Shown here piece by piece: positions 24,955 through 34,666 of a stretch of 64,000 nucleotides of DNA. Below the pieces are notes generated by a model. That model had not been told where the DNA came from. It worked only from the letters and a program-made list of their open reading frames with translations, and searched no databases. Position numbers and translations under genes: made by a program. The stretch spans positions 1 through 64,000 of the forward strand of contig JBBRYS010000004.1 of the NCBI GenBank assembly GCA_038237475.1, written 5' to 3'. The stretch is from JAOAPY01 sp038237475. Lineage in GTDB: Bacteria > Acidobacteriota > Blastocatellia > Pyrinomonadales > Pyrinomonadaceae. How positions within the stretch are numbered: the stretch's first letter is position 1; each line of letters opens with the position of its first letter.

Positions 24955-26607
24955 TCATTCGGAGTAAAGTAGTGCGCCTTTACGCGCTACGCGGTTAAGA
25001 GTCTCTCGAATATCGAAGATCGGATCTGAAGGATCGATGTATTCGTCTCGCGAAGCCAACTCAGAAGCAAGCGCGACTGCATACTCCGAAAATGCAACCT
25101 CGTAGGCCAACCGGCGAAAGACAGGGTCTTCTACCGCCCTTTGACCTTTCGCAGCAAAAAGTTGAGGGTGATCAAGATTGATATATATCGTTCTATCATC
25201 GCGCATGTACTGAGCCCGATGGGATTCCGAGCCGAGGTTCTTGAATTTCACTTCAAAGCCGCCCTTCGACTTGGTTGAATTCTCTTTAGATTCACCTTTC
25301 TGACCTTGTTTTTCGGATTCTGCTGAGCCAGTCGTCACTATTGGGGCCAAGGTCCTCGGTTCGTTACCTGGACTGTCTCCTCTACCCTCCATGGTCGTGC
25401 CAACTCCGCCGGTCTCTGAAACAACGAGCGCCGGCATCTCTGATCCAAATATCATGTCGGAATCATCAAGGCCGGTCTGGGAGTCTGTGTCACTCAAATC
25501 AAAAGCCCCGGCGGCTTGTGCTTTGACCTTGGCGACCCGTTGACGAAACGTGTCAAAGTCTTCGTTGATGACCTTCGCTATTTCAGCAGCTTGAGTCGCC
25601 AATTTGCGAGATTCCTCGTCAGACTTCCGTTGTTTCTCGACTTGTGTAAGCTCTTTTCTGACCTCTTCTACTTTCATGCCGATGAATGTATAAATCCCTC
25701 TCACCAGATCATTATTCGGGTTAAGTCGCATCGAACGGCTTACGTCGAACGGCGCGATGGGCGACTTATCTTCATCGAGCCGGGGAACATCAATCTCGCC
25801 AAAAATGTATTGAGCCATCTCACGCCCTTCACTACCTGCAAGCGTGGTCTCTTGCCACACGCCTTTCGAGAAAATTGTCACACCACGGAGGTCCTCTTCG
25901 AGAGGCGCTTTAGAGACCTTGACTATCAACTCAACATCTCCAATCTGATCCAGCAGTTGACCTTCTGGCCTGAACCTCCTCTGCTCGGCAACAGGTGGTT
26001 CCGCAAACTCACATTCGTGATTGTTAACAAACACTAGAACGTTCTTCGTCCAATGCGCGAGGTGACGTTCGACGTAATGAATAATTCCTGACTGGTCGAG
26101 CGATCTAAGGTGAATACTCTCAATCTCGATGGTTGTACCATTTGATTCTGGCGTTTCGATCTCTCGTTCCATTACTGCCACCGGAATGGGGTCTTCAGAG
26201 TTCATTGCTTCGATAGATGAGCGCGAAAGCTCGATCTTCGACCTCTTGCCCCCGCAGACCGTCGTGATGCGCAATCTATCAGCAATACCAAACGCAGCCG
26301 ACTTACCGGTGCCAAATCTCCCCCGGCCGCCACGCCCCTGCTTTCGATCTATGTTCTCACCGTGCATTACAAAAAAGTTGCGCAGTCCGTTCCAATCCAT
26401 GCCACGCCCATTATCTGAAATCGTGATCTTCTTCTTCTTGCTATCAAGCGAGACTTTGACTACAGGGTTTGTACCGGAGTCGACATACTGCAGCCCGTTC
26501 GAAACGTATTCCCACACAACCAATTTATCAGTCTTGAATAGGCCCGCGCTTTGCATTAGGTCCCGAGCCACATGACTCTTGACGAAGATTTGATCATTGG
26601 CGCTCAT
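24955..26607 (-). CDS. GHKL (HSP90/MORC-like) ATPase
   Basis: This 550-residue protein has an N-terminal Bergerat ATP-binding fold. The N box is EYVSN (33-37), G1 is DNGRGM (65-70) and G2 is GRGRFGTGKSAAFG (94-107). The fold resembles HSP90, MutL and MORC proteins that clamp on DNA or partners when ATP binds. Residues 330-370 are coiled-coil-like; 380-460 are Gly/Ser-rich linker. A C-terminal domain ends in NRVARKGALLYSE. The start overlaps the upstream winged-helix-like gene by four bases (ATGA), so they are translated together. It may act as an ATP-driven clamp or sensor in the operon. Confidence 0.85.
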   Translation of the reverse strand: MSANDQIFVKSHVARDLMQSAGLFKTDKLVVWEYVSNGLQYVDSGTNPVVKVSLDSKKKKITISDNGRGMDWNGLRNFFVMHGENIDRKQGRGGRGRFGTGKSAAFGIADRLRITTVCGGKRSKIELSRSSIEAMNSEDPIPVAVMEREIETPESNGTTIEIESIHLRSLDQSGIIHYVERHLAHWTKNVLVFVNNHECEFAEPPVAEQRRFRPEGQLLDQIGDVELIVKVSKAPLEEDLRGVTIFSKGVWQETTLAGSEGREMAQYIFGEIDVPRLDEDKSPIAPFDVSRSMRLNPNNDLVRGIYTFIGMKVEEVRKELTQVEKQRKSDEESRKLATQAAEIAKVINEDFDTFRQRVAKVKAQAAGAFDLSDTDSQTGLDDSDMIFGSEMPALVVSETGGVGTTMEGRGDSPGNEPRTLAPIVTTGSAESEKQGQKGESKENSTKSKGGFEVKFKNLGSESHRAQYMRDDRTIYINLDHPQLFAAKGQRAVEDPVFRRLAYEVAFSEYAVALASELASRDEYIDPSDPIFDIRETLNRVARKGALLYSE

Positions 26608-27185
26608 TCTTTCACCCCTTTTCTTACCTTTTGCGCAATCGCCTTAATTGCATGGTCCAGATCCTTGTCTCCACGAAAAGTATTCAAGATTCGGATCAGT
26701 TTCCGTTCTCGAGCCTCCGACTCTACATAATCATCGATCCGAAAAAATGCCGAGGCTTCCTGATGGGTAACCGACCCAATTCCGCTTTCTTGAAACTTTC
26801 GATATGCATCGCTAGAGAGCATTCGCTCTCGCTCGTTCCTTACCCACAGCTTTTCCTTAACGCTCAGTCGCACGCGGGTAAGATCTCGACCGTCCAAATC
26901 GCCTACTCTCGATTGTGCGAATTCGAGACCCGTCTCTGAAAGCATCCATCCCTTAGACCCCGAGCCGTTAACCAGGCCACCATTTTTGAGCTTCTTTGCG
27001 TCCGACAAGAATGTGCGCACATTCTCAATATTGATTTGCTGCGGATACTTTCGCCATGTGAAACGCTTGGGTGCAAGGTCGTTTGCTTTCATGGCGATGT
27101 CTTCTGTGTCGATAAACTTCGACTCGCCGCCTAAAAGATAGACCGCCAATGTGACCAGCTCGTGATTTGAGAATTTGTTGGACAT
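26604..27185 (-). CDS. Winged-helix-like partner of the GHKL ATPase
   Basis: This 193-residue protein starts MSNKFSNHELVTLAVYLLGG. It has a helix-rich N-terminus with a likely winged helix (TEDIAMKANDLAPKRFTWRK, then a strand pair around GWMLSETGLEFAQS). The second half is charged (SVKEKLWVRNERERML). Proteins of this shape often sit upstream of GHKL ATPases in mobile loci as DNA-binding partners. Here the stop overlaps the ATPase start by four bases. It lies 32 nt after the helicase gene. The fold is inferred from local patterns only. Confidence 0.6.
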   Translation of the reverse strand: MSNKFSNHELVTLAVYLLGGESKFIDTEDIAMKANDLAPKRFTWRKYPQQINIENVRTFLSDAKKLKNGGLVNGSGSKGWMLSETGLEFAQSRVGDLDGRDLTRVRLSVKEKLWVRNERERMLSSDAYRKFQESGIGSVTHQEASAFFRIDDYVESEARERKLIRILNTFRGDKDLDHAIKAIAQKVRKGVKE

Positions 27186-27217
27186 TCTAAAGTCGTCGTG
27201 CTTCTGAGTCTATTTTC

Positions 27218-30200
27218 TTATCTCTCTTTAGACGCCTCGAGGATTTGGCCAGACGACACGTGATAGTGTTCGATAACTTTCACTGGCTGCCAGCCCAGTT
27301 GCGCAGGGTCCTGCACTTTGTGTATTTGCGGCGTGCTTCCGCAGTTGAAAACCACATAGAGCCAGTAGTCATTCTTGAGCCGCACTGCTGTCTTGTATTC
27401 ATTGTTGCTCAGTGGAACTCCCCCAATTCCGGCCCGGCCTTTTACTTCAATGAAGCGGACATCCATCGCAGTCTCTGGATCTTCCGGATGCGGCTTGCGC
27501 GAGATGAGATCAAATCCGCGACTCTCGCTTTCCACACTAACAACCTGCCAACCGAGCGCTTGTTCGTAAGCAATTACTGCTTGGACCGCGATTCGCTCGA
27601 TCTCTTTGTCGCTTACCATTGGCGCAATGCTGGGAAGATTCCTATCAGGGTGGGGTAGTACCCAGGCACTCCCAACAAAACTAATATCTCCGATAGTGCA
27701 TTGACGCTCTTGAGCAAGCTCCCTTCGTCTATCGTCAAGTCTACGATTGAGGTCATCCAAGCGATCGAGAGTCTGCTTGAGATTAGCCGCCACGGGTGAT
27801 GACGTGTCTCCTCGCTGCTGCTGTTCGGTTAGCTCCGCATAGCGCCGGTTCTGTCGATCAATAAGAACGCTCAGACTGATCTCAATGTGCTTCGCAATTG
27901 TTTCCGTCTCGTGCTCCCGTTCCGAAGCGGTCTCAGCAAGAAAAGGATTGAGCGCTTTCTCAATCAACGCTTGTTCCGTCATGTTCTTATCGGGAATCTG
28001 GCCGACATCAGGCACAGGCGTACTCTTCGGAGCAAGCGCCAAGTCCAGGAAGATGGTGGGCTGCTTGATCAACATGGAGCCATCTGCCTCGACCTGCACG
28101 GCAAACAGACGGCGATGCAGGTTCTTACCGCGGCCGTCTCGAATCGAAGCAGTGAACACATCTAGCCGGTGAGGGCGTTCTGTGTTGATGTCATAGAAGA
28201 CGCTGCCATTCACAATGTCTTCGCGGACGGTATTGGTTACATCCTCGCGCACAGCCTCAAACAAAGGGTGTCCAGGCGTGACCCATTCAGAGGTAGCATC
28301 CTTCTTTAGCTCTTCCTTATCGAAAACGATCTGCTTGTACTCTCGACCCAACTTCCCGAAACGTGGCTCAAGTTGTTCCCCAATTGTTTGCAGAGTGCGC
28401 GGAATCCGCCCCAAGCGATACATGTGGCTCTCGCCTTTGATCTCCTTGGGTGCGACGCCAGTTAAAGGACCTGCTTTGAGGAAGAAGTCTTCAATAACCT
28501 CTGGCACGAGCCGGCGCTCTCGAGCTTCTGTAGATTTGCCTATGAGCGCGGTCATATTCAGCTCGCGCTTTGCAAGGCCCTCTAAAGTAGAGTGCGTGAT
28601 TTTTCTGAATCGCTCCGGGTCAACTTCTTCCACAATGCGCGCCTTGATTGCATCTTCAGTCAGATTATGTGCGTACATATCTCGGAACATTTTTTCCAGA
28701 AGATTCGACGGAAAGACTTCACCTATCACATCGAAGACGTGATCGGTGCCAAGCTCGCTGCGAATCTCTTTCAATCGCTCCAGCAGCTTGGTAAGCACAC
28801 GTCCCTCGCGTGTATTCACGGAAACAAAATTGAAGATCAGACAATCCTTATCCTGTCCGTACCGATGAATACGCCCCATTCGCTGATCCAGTCTCACTGG
28901 ATTCCACGGGATGTCGTAATTGATCATGAACCAGCAGAACTGAAGGTTTATACCTTCACCCGCCGCCTCGGTGGCAACCATCACCTGACAATTCTCACGG
29001 AACTCGCGCTCCGAGTAGATCCGCGTGCCGGGTGTATCACGATCTCCTACATGCATCCCGCCGTGAATCTGGGTGACTGACAATCCCCAGGCACGAAGCT
29101 TTTCGACCAGATAATCAAGAGTGTCTTTGTGCTCAGTGAAAATCAGAAGCTTCATGTCGGGATTTTCAAGGATGCCAGCCTTGACAACCTCCTCCCTCAG
29201 CTTCACAAGCTTCGATTCCACTTCGCGTTTTTCGAGTTCCATCGCCTGAGCGACTAGGGCCTTCAGGCGTTGAATTTCAATCCGCAGGGCGGCGGGATCA
29301 ACCGACGCTACCACCTCTTCCAACTCATTAATGATGCTCTGCTGTTCGTTCTCGGGAAGATCATCGAAATCCCTGGGGAGCTTCTTGTTCATTTGTTCCA
29401 GCCGATACGCGGCTGGATCATCGAGAATACGTTGCCGCTTCTCCTGCATACGCTGCAGGCTGCGCCGGACGGCGTAAACGCTCGATGCAAATCGTCGCTG
29501 AAGCATCGCCATCGTGAATGACAGAGCCCGGCCACGCGCAGTGTCGTCATGCGACGCCTTCAGCGATTGATCTTCAACGTAATCGGTCAACTCGTTATAG
29601 AAGTCCAGCTCTTCAGCGTTCACCTGAAATCCGATGGTTTCCACATTGCGCTTAGTAAAAATCTTCGATGGCTTCCCCGTTTCAGGATCGGGGAACGTCA
29701 TGAGTGATTCCTTGGTCCGACGAAGATAGAACGGAGCGCTGTTTCTTCGCATGGCTTCTTCCAGACTCTTAACGTCGCCATAAACGTCGCGATCCAGAAG
29801 CTCCAGAAACAAGCAGAAGTTTTTCGGATCACCTTTATGAGGCGTGGCGGTCATAAGAAGATAATGGTCGGTCATGGTAGAGAGCTGCTCGCCGAGCTGG
29901 TAGGCGAGCGTCTTTTTATCGGAACTATAAGCACTCATCTTGTGAGCTTCGTCCACAATGATTAAGTCCCAATGGCTTCTTAACAAGCTGTCCTTAGCAT
30001 CATCAATAACTGACACCCAGGAGACAGAAGTGATCACTTGATTCTTCTCCTGGAATGGATTAGAGCCGTAGTTGGCCCGCAATACATCCCCGCGCACGAT
30101 ATCGAAGTCCTCGCGGAACTTGTCTTTCATCTCACGTTGCCACTGAAACGAGAGGCTAGCCGGAGTTATAATTAGTGTCCTCTTGACCAGACCTCGGATT

Positions 30201-31768
30201 TTCAATTCCTTGAGTAGCAATCCGGCCATGATTGTTTTTCCTGCTCCGGGATCATCAGCCAGCAAGAAACGAATGCGTGGGAGTTTCAAGAAGTAGTCGT
30301 AGACGGCTTCGAGCTGATGAGGAAGTGGATCGACTCTCGCTATGGAGAGTGAAAAATACGGGTCGTACTCGTACGCCAAACCCAAACGCAAGGCCTCGAT
30401 GCCTAACCGGAACCGCTGGGGATCACCGTCAAACTTTATTGCCTCCGAAGTGAACTCTAGTAAAGCTAATTGCTGCGCGTTTAGGATGGGCTCGTAAACT
30501 TGATTAGTATTCACACCTTTGCCAATGAGCTTGACCGCAGTCCCTAAAGGAAGAGCCGTAATCACTTGAACTGGCTCGGGAAAGAGTGGGCCGCGCACGA
30601 TCATTCCTGGTATTAACAGTCCGACTAGAGCATTCAGATCCTCCGTCTGTATCGGCGTCGCGATGTCTTCGCTTGGGATCATTTGCTTAACCTCTTCAAA
30701 TGTGGATCCTTCCATTTCTGCTACGCTCTGGGCTGACGGCGGTTCGATTCTGATTGTGGCCTCTGCGCGTCGTTCTCGAGCAGCGCGTTGCTGCGGTCGA
30801 CGGCGCGCAGGAACCTGATGTTGTCCGGCTGTGGCGATATCAAGCACACGTTTCGTCCTTCGGTGCCTTTCGCGCGCCTCGTCTTCCTGAAGTAGATGGC
30901 GGTACAAACCTACGCGCTGACGCACTTCCAGTTTATCGCCAAAGAAATCCTTCTCGGTGCTTTCGGAAGCTGCTTCCTGCCGAGCTTCTTCCGGGTTTGC
31001 AAATGCGACCGGACTCCCAGGATGCAAAGGTACCGGCGGTTCTAACCCGAAGCGCCGGAATAACTGATCAAACAACGGTTCGAGGCCGGTAGGTGGCAAT
31101 CTGTCACCGTATATTCGCAGCACCTCATCGTGCAGCCTACCTGCTAATCGTGTTGCATACGATTCATCAAAGACTTCCTCCGCGGCTAAGGCATCCTGTA
31201 GCGTACGGACTACCCGATCGGCTCGCGCCTGCCATTCATCATAGGCTCGCAACTCCTCCCGATCGAAAGACCGTGGTTGATTGAGCAATTCAATTAGCGA
31301 CCCGAATGATCTCAACTCGTCCTGAGGCACGATGGCGAAAAGACCATTGTCACTAAGCTCTGCCTCTGCCAGATCTTCGCGGGCTGCATAGCCAAGGATC
31401 TCAGCTCGCGCCAGTGTCTGATTAACTTGCACGCACAGATAGAAGTTAGAAAGTATGCCGACCATTAGCGGCATGGTCGGCACGTAGAGTGCCAACTCTG
31501 TAACCTTTGTGATCACCCTGACTTCCAAGTGCCAGTTGTTAATCTTGAAGTCGCAGATATCCAACAGATCAACATACTTCGATTCCGCAGACCGGCCGGG
31601 TTCGGTAGCTATCTGAGTCTTCGCCTCGACGAGATCCCTAATCGCAAGAGTCACAGCCTGTGAAACGAGCACGCGCTCCCGCGCGGAGCCTGACGAACAT
31701 TCGCGGGCCTCATCAGCGGCTTGATAAAGATACTCGCGCGGGATTTCGATTTGGGTTTCGTTACTCAT
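27218..31768 (-). CDS. SNF2-family helicase with C-terminal DUF3883
   Basis: This 1516-residue protein is the largest of the operon. The motor is complete: Walker A DDPGAGKTIMAGLLL near 505, DEAH near 605 (LIIVDEAHKMS), and the second RecA half with LLIFTEHKDT, VATEAAGEGINLQF and QRMGRIHRYGQ. The C-terminus (about 1380-1500) has GWQVVSVESESRGFDLISR and VRFIEVKGRAG. This matches DUF3883, a PD-(D/E)XK-like domain, with D and E-x-K visible. Proteins of this build move on double-stranded DNA and accompany DUF1156/DUF499 pairs. It probably is the translocase, and perhaps nuclease, of the system. The preceding unknown gene ends 15 nt upstream. Confidence 0.9.
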   Translation of the reverse strand: MSNETQIEIPREYLYQAADEARECSSGSARERVLVSQAVTLAIRDLVEAKTQIATEPGRSAESKYVDLLDICDFKINNWHLEVRVITKVTELALYVPTMPLMVGILSNFYLCVQVNQTLARAEILGYAAREDLAEAELSDNGLFAIVPQDELRSFGSLIELLNQPRSFDREELRAYDEWQARADRVVRTLQDALAAEEVFDESYATRLAGRLHDEVLRIYGDRLPPTGLEPLFDQLFRRFGLEPPVPLHPGSPVAFANPEEARQEAASESTEKDFFGDKLEVRQRVGLYRHLLQEDEARERHRRTKRVLDIATAGQHQVPARRRPQQRAARERRAEATIRIEPPSAQSVAEMEGSTFEEVKQMIPSEDIATPIQTEDLNALVGLLIPGMIVRGPLFPEPVQVITALPLGTAVKLIGKGVNTNQVYEPILNAQQLALLEFTSEAIKFDGDPQRFRLGIEALRLGLAYEYDPYFSLSIARVDPLPHQLEAVYDYFLKLPRIRFLLADDPGAGKTIMAGLLLKELKIRGLVKRTLIITPASLSFQWQREMKDKFREDFDIVRGDVLRANYGSNPFQEKNQVITSVSWVSVIDDAKDSLLRSHWDLIIVDEAHKMSAYSSDKKTLAYQLGEQLSTMTDHYLLMTATPHKGDPKNFCLFLELLDRDVYGDVKSLEEAMRRNSAPFYLRRTKESLMTFPDPETGKPSKIFTKRNVETIGFQVNAEELDFYNELTDYVEDQSLKASHDDTARGRALSFTMAMLQRRFASSVYAVRRSLQRMQEKRQRILDDPAAYRLEQMNKKLPRDFDDLPENEQQSIINELEEVVASVDPAALRIEIQRLKALVAQAMELEKREVESKLVKLREEVVKAGILENPDMKLLIFTEHKDTLDYLVEKLRAWGLSVTQIHGGMHVGDRDTPGTRIYSEREFRENCQVMVATEAAGEGINLQFCWFMINYDIPWNPVRLDQRMGRIHRYGQDKDCLIFNFVSVNTREGRVLTKLLERLKEIRSELGTDHVFDVIGEVFPSNLLEKMFRDMYAHNLTEDAIKARIVEEVDPERFRKITHSTLEGLAKRELNMTALIGKSTEARERRLVPEVIEDFFLKAGPLTGVAPKEIKGESHMYRLGRIPRTLQTIGEQLEPRFGKLGREYKQIVFDKEELKKDATSEWVTPGHPLFEAVREDVTNTVREDIVNGSVFYDINTERPHRLDVFTASIRDGRGKNLHRRLFAVQVEADGSMLIKQPTIFLDLALAPKSTPVPDVGQIPDKNMTEQALIEKALNPFLAETASEREHETETIAKHIEISLSVLIDRQNRRYAELTEQQQRGDTSSPVAANLKQTLDRLDDLNRRLDDRRRELAQERQCTIGDISFVGSAWVLPHPDRNLPSIAPMVSDKEIERIAVQAVIAYEQALGWQVVSVESESRGFDLISRKPHPEDPETAMDVRFIEVKGRAGIGGVPLSNNEYKTAVRLKNDYWLYVVFNCGSTPQIHKVQDPAQLGWQPVKVIEHYHVSSGQILEASKER

Positions 31769-31783
31769 TGAGTGCCATCTTCG

Positions 31784-32815
31784 TTAACATCGGCTTTGAG
31801 CCCAATCCATGAGCAGTGAGTGGGCTCGATTTATGCATTCGCTTTGAAACTTTGACCGCCGCCTAAGGATAGTGACCCGACTGGGGCTGAGGACCTCTGG
31901 GTAATGCTCTCGTATGTATTCGGCCAATTCCCGAGCAACTTGGCATTCGGGATCACGCGAGTCCAACGCTAGCGGCACAGCCTCGTATTCGGTGATCATG
32001 TACCACCAAACGCTATGCCAAGCTATTGGGGAGTAACCGTCGGTTGGCTTTTCGGCGTTGAATTTCTTAAGGAGGTCACTTAGGTCCGCCGTGAGAGTCT
32101 TGCCCATCTGATCCACATCAACTAGAAACTCGCTATCCGAGGGAGTACTTAGAGCAAGAATGATATTTGCCGTGGCGATGCCTCCATAGTCAGCCTTCTC
32201 GTCGCCAACACTCGCTTCTCCTGCCGACTCGTTGTCTATGCATACGTAGGAGCCACCGAGCTCTTCATTAGATTTGAAGTCCTTCCAACTGCGTCCTAAG
32301 TCCCACCCCTTAACAAGCGCGATTTCGCTATAACCATAGAGATCACCGAGTTTTTCTAATCTCACTTGGGTCAAATCAACTATTGTTTTGGGCAATCGGA
32401 CGCCTGCGGCGACCATCGAGCATAAATGTTTTGCGATCCAACGTTGCCTATCGAGTGATCCACGCTTTAGCCCGTCCCAGCTGGCAAATTTCTCTCCCAT
32501 CTGTTCTAGAGATACGTCGGGATTTACAATGCAAAACTCGACTAGTGAAAGAGTCCGAAGTACTGAGGCTTGGATGAGATCGATAACGTAGTCCACGAAA
32601 TCTTCGAATCGGGATTCAGCGATCCCGCGATCAGTTTCGGTCAGTTTTGGAATAATGGCTCGAACCGCATTCACAATAGGCCCTTTGTATTCTGTTCCGC
32701 AGTCTGGGACTACTTCGGGGTAGCGCAGCACGAAGGGCAACTCAGTCAACAGCCTGTGCGCCTCCGATGAGGCACCTGCAGCGGCAAGCTCTAGGATCTG
32801 AAGCCAAAGACTCAA
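31784..32815 (-). CDS. Unknown 343-residue protein
   Basis: No family recognised. It begins MSLWLQILELAAAGASSEAHR, is mostly helical by appearance, and has an acidic middle (SAGEASVGDEKADYGG). The end is basic (RVTILRRRSKFQSE). No catalytic motif stands out. It is 15 nt upstream of the helicase gene and in the same direction, so it belongs to the operon. A role as a regulator or adaptor of the helicase is possible but unproven. Confidence 0.6.
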   Translation of the reverse strand: MSLWLQILELAAAGASSEAHRLLTELPFVLRYPEVVPDCGTEYKGPIVNAVRAIIPKLTETDRGIAESRFEDFVDYVIDLIQASVLRTLSLVEFCIVNPDVSLEQMGEKFASWDGLKRGSLDRQRWIAKHLCSMVAAGVRLPKTIVDLTQVRLEKLGDLYGYSEIALVKGWDLGRSWKDFKSNEELGGSYVCIDNESAGEASVGDEKADYGGIATANIILALSTPSDSEFLVDVDQMGKTLTADLSDLLKKFNAEKPTDGYSPIAWHSVWWYMITEYEAVPLALDSRDPECQVARELAEYIREHYPEVLSPSRVTILRRRSKFQSECINRAHSLLMDWAQSRC

Positions 32816-32856
32816 TCGTTTACCTTCTTTTGCGAGTCGTGCGAATCGACTCCATT

Positions 32857-33237
32857 CTAATGGGCCAAAACACTCATCTTACTCGCCTCGAACGGTCGCT
32901 GCCACCCTGGGTCACCAGACTCCGCCAGTTCGGTGCCAGTTTCGAACAAATAGGCAGGCGCATGCAGACCAAACCGAAAGACAGGAGCCTTAACGAGTAC
33001 AAATCGAGGGCTATGGGCGTCCTTAGTGATCCGAATTCGCTCAGGAAACCGATTTGTTAGCCCCAACAGGGCGTGAGCCTTAACCTGATACACGCGTTCG
33101 CGTGGCCCGCCATGCAGCGCTTTCGCAATTCTGTTGGCAGTCCTAGCCCTTCCTATCAAGCGGAAGGCGTTCTCACACGCAACGTTGTTCAGAATGCCTT
33201 GAAATGTCCTTTTACCTCGTTTATTTGTGCCGGTCAC
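32857..33237 (-). CDS. Unknown small basic protein, first gene of the operon
   Basis: This 126-residue protein starts at a GTG at 33237 with GGGAGG in front. It is basic at the N-terminus (TGTNKRGKRTFQG) and contains VYQVKAHALLGL and FVLVKAPVFRFGL. No known domain. It is 41 nt upstream of the 343-residue gene and would head the transcript of the defence operon. This placement fits an autoregulator or a small DNA-binding partner, but no helix-turn-helix is obvious. Confidence 0.6.
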   Translation of the reverse strand: MTGTNKRGKRTFQGILNNVACENAFRLIGRARTANRIAKALHGGPRERVYQVKAHALLGLTNRFPERIRITKDAHSPRFVLVKAPVFRFGLHAPAYLFETGTELAESGDPGWQRPFEASKMSVLAH

Positions 33238-33563
33238 CCTTGCCTCCCTAACTTGAAACTAGATGGTGTTTTACCGCCGTTCACAGTTAAGTGTTTGTTC
33301 ACTGGGGTTCGGAGTTACTACTTCTTCGTTCGCTGGATAGGTATTTCGAAACGAACAACGCGCCCCTTAATGAGGATTCTCTCTGCGGACCCAGCCATCG
33401 TTCGCGGGAGTATCCCGCACGCAAGTTCTCGATTGCGTCCCCAAGTCACTTGTGGTTCACAAATCTCTGGTCCTCAGAACACTTTGGGCCAACCATGACT
33501 AAGGTTTGGTACACTAATGTCATAACAGTCAGGCAAATCCAACTGCCCTTGGAAGCCACCGCC
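33238..33563. other. Divergent promoter region
   Basis: These 326 bases separate the leftward defence operon from the rightward sigma factor gene. The promoters of both should lie here. A TACACT at 33510-33515 might be a -10 box for the sigma gene, but its -35 spacing is poor. I cannot name a clear promoter for the operon. The open frame of the sigma gene extends through it from 33291 without protein-like sequence. Confidence 0.45.
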
Positions 33564-34601
33564 ATGGACCAGGTTCTGCTGCCCTATCTCAACGCAACCG
33601 ATGAGTCCGGGAGGGAGAGACTACTCGACCTGCTCGTGGTGTTCCATGCGGCGCCAGTCGTCAGACAGACTTTGCGACAGCGACTCTGGTTTCACCTCAA
33701 CCAAACCGGAAAGAATCGCAAGAACCAAGATGCCGAAGATCTGTATCAAGATATAGTGACCAAGATCACTCAAGTATTGCGTGATCTGGTCGAGACCCCG
33801 CCAAAACCGGAGATACGGAACTTCCGCCACTACGTAGCTCGAATCGCCACGAATGCGTGTCACGATTTCTTGCGTACGAGATCGCCCACGAAATTCCGGC
33901 TCAAGCACAACGTTCGAGACATCTTCAGCAGACATGAGGATTTTGCAATCTGGAAAGATGGTGATGCGACAGTCGGCGGCTTCACTGTATGGAAAACCGG
34001 GAACCGATCACCAGCTTCCAAAAGACAAATGCAGGAGCTTGAGAGACACATCATAACGTTTCGTGCTGACGCGTTTCCAATTGAAGACATTACGAAGGTT
34101 CCGCTAACGAGAATAGTGGCGGAAGTACTTAGCTGGATTGATCGACCTATAGCCATCGACGCGCTGGCCGAAACTGTCGCTCTCCTGCTTGGAGTCGACT
34201 ACGGCGATGATTGGATTTCAAATGACGGAACCACAGAGAGCGAACTGCAGTTGGCGGATGAGGCACTCAGCGCACAATCGAAGTTGGAAGGGACGGCACT
34301 TGTGCAACGGCTTTGGCAAATTGTTATGACCTTGCCCTCGGAACAACGCGACACCTTTTTTTTCGGCTTTGAAGATGACAGGGGTGCGGACTTGTTCATC
34401 CTGTTGATCGAAACGGGGGTCGCGGATTTCCGGCAAATCGCAGAAGTCATTGGGCGTCCCCTGCAACAAGTATTAAGCCTTCGCTCTCAAATGCCGATTG
34501 ACGATGCAGCCATTGGAGCCGAGCTGAGCGCCCCGCGCTCTCAGGTTATTAAGTGGCGTTTTCAAGCCGTTTGTCGCTTGAGGGAGAGACTGCTGCCTTG
34601 A
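33564..34601 (+). CDS. Sigma-70 family RNA polymerase sigma factor (ECF-like)
   Basis: This 345-residue sigma factor is taken from the ATG at 33564 (MDQVLLPYLNATDESGRERL), since the upstream part is not protein-like; ATG 33495 is possible. Region 2 includes DAEDLYQDIVTKI and FRHYVARIATNACHDFLRTR. Region 4 is at the end (APRSQVIKWRFQAVCRLRERL). The large insert between the regions (SRHEDFAIWKDGD) is common in a family of long ECF-like sigma factors in Acidobacteriota. It sits just upstream of a broken zinc-finger anti-sigma gene. Its regulon cannot be told from here. Confidence 0.8.
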   Translation: MDQVLLPYLNATDESGRERLLDLLVVFHAAPVVRQTLRQRLWFHLNQTGKNRKNQDAEDLYQDIVTKITQVLRDLVETPPKPEIRNFRHYVARIATNACHDFLRTRSPTKFRLKHNVRDIFSRHEDFAIWKDGDATVGGFTVWKTGNRSPASKRQMQELERHIITFRADAFPIEDITKVPLTRIVAEVLSWIDRPIAIDALAETVALLLGVDYGDDWISNDGTTESELQLADEALSAQSKLEGTALVQRLWQIVMTLPSEQRDTFFFGFEDDRGADLFILLIETGVADFRQIAEVIGRPLQQVLSLRSQMPIDDAAIGAELSAPRSQVIKWRFQAVCRLRERLLP

Positions 34602-34666
34602 GCGAACAGGAAGAACAATAAAGTTCGAAGGACTGGAATTTCTGCCGCAGACTTCCGTCTATAACT

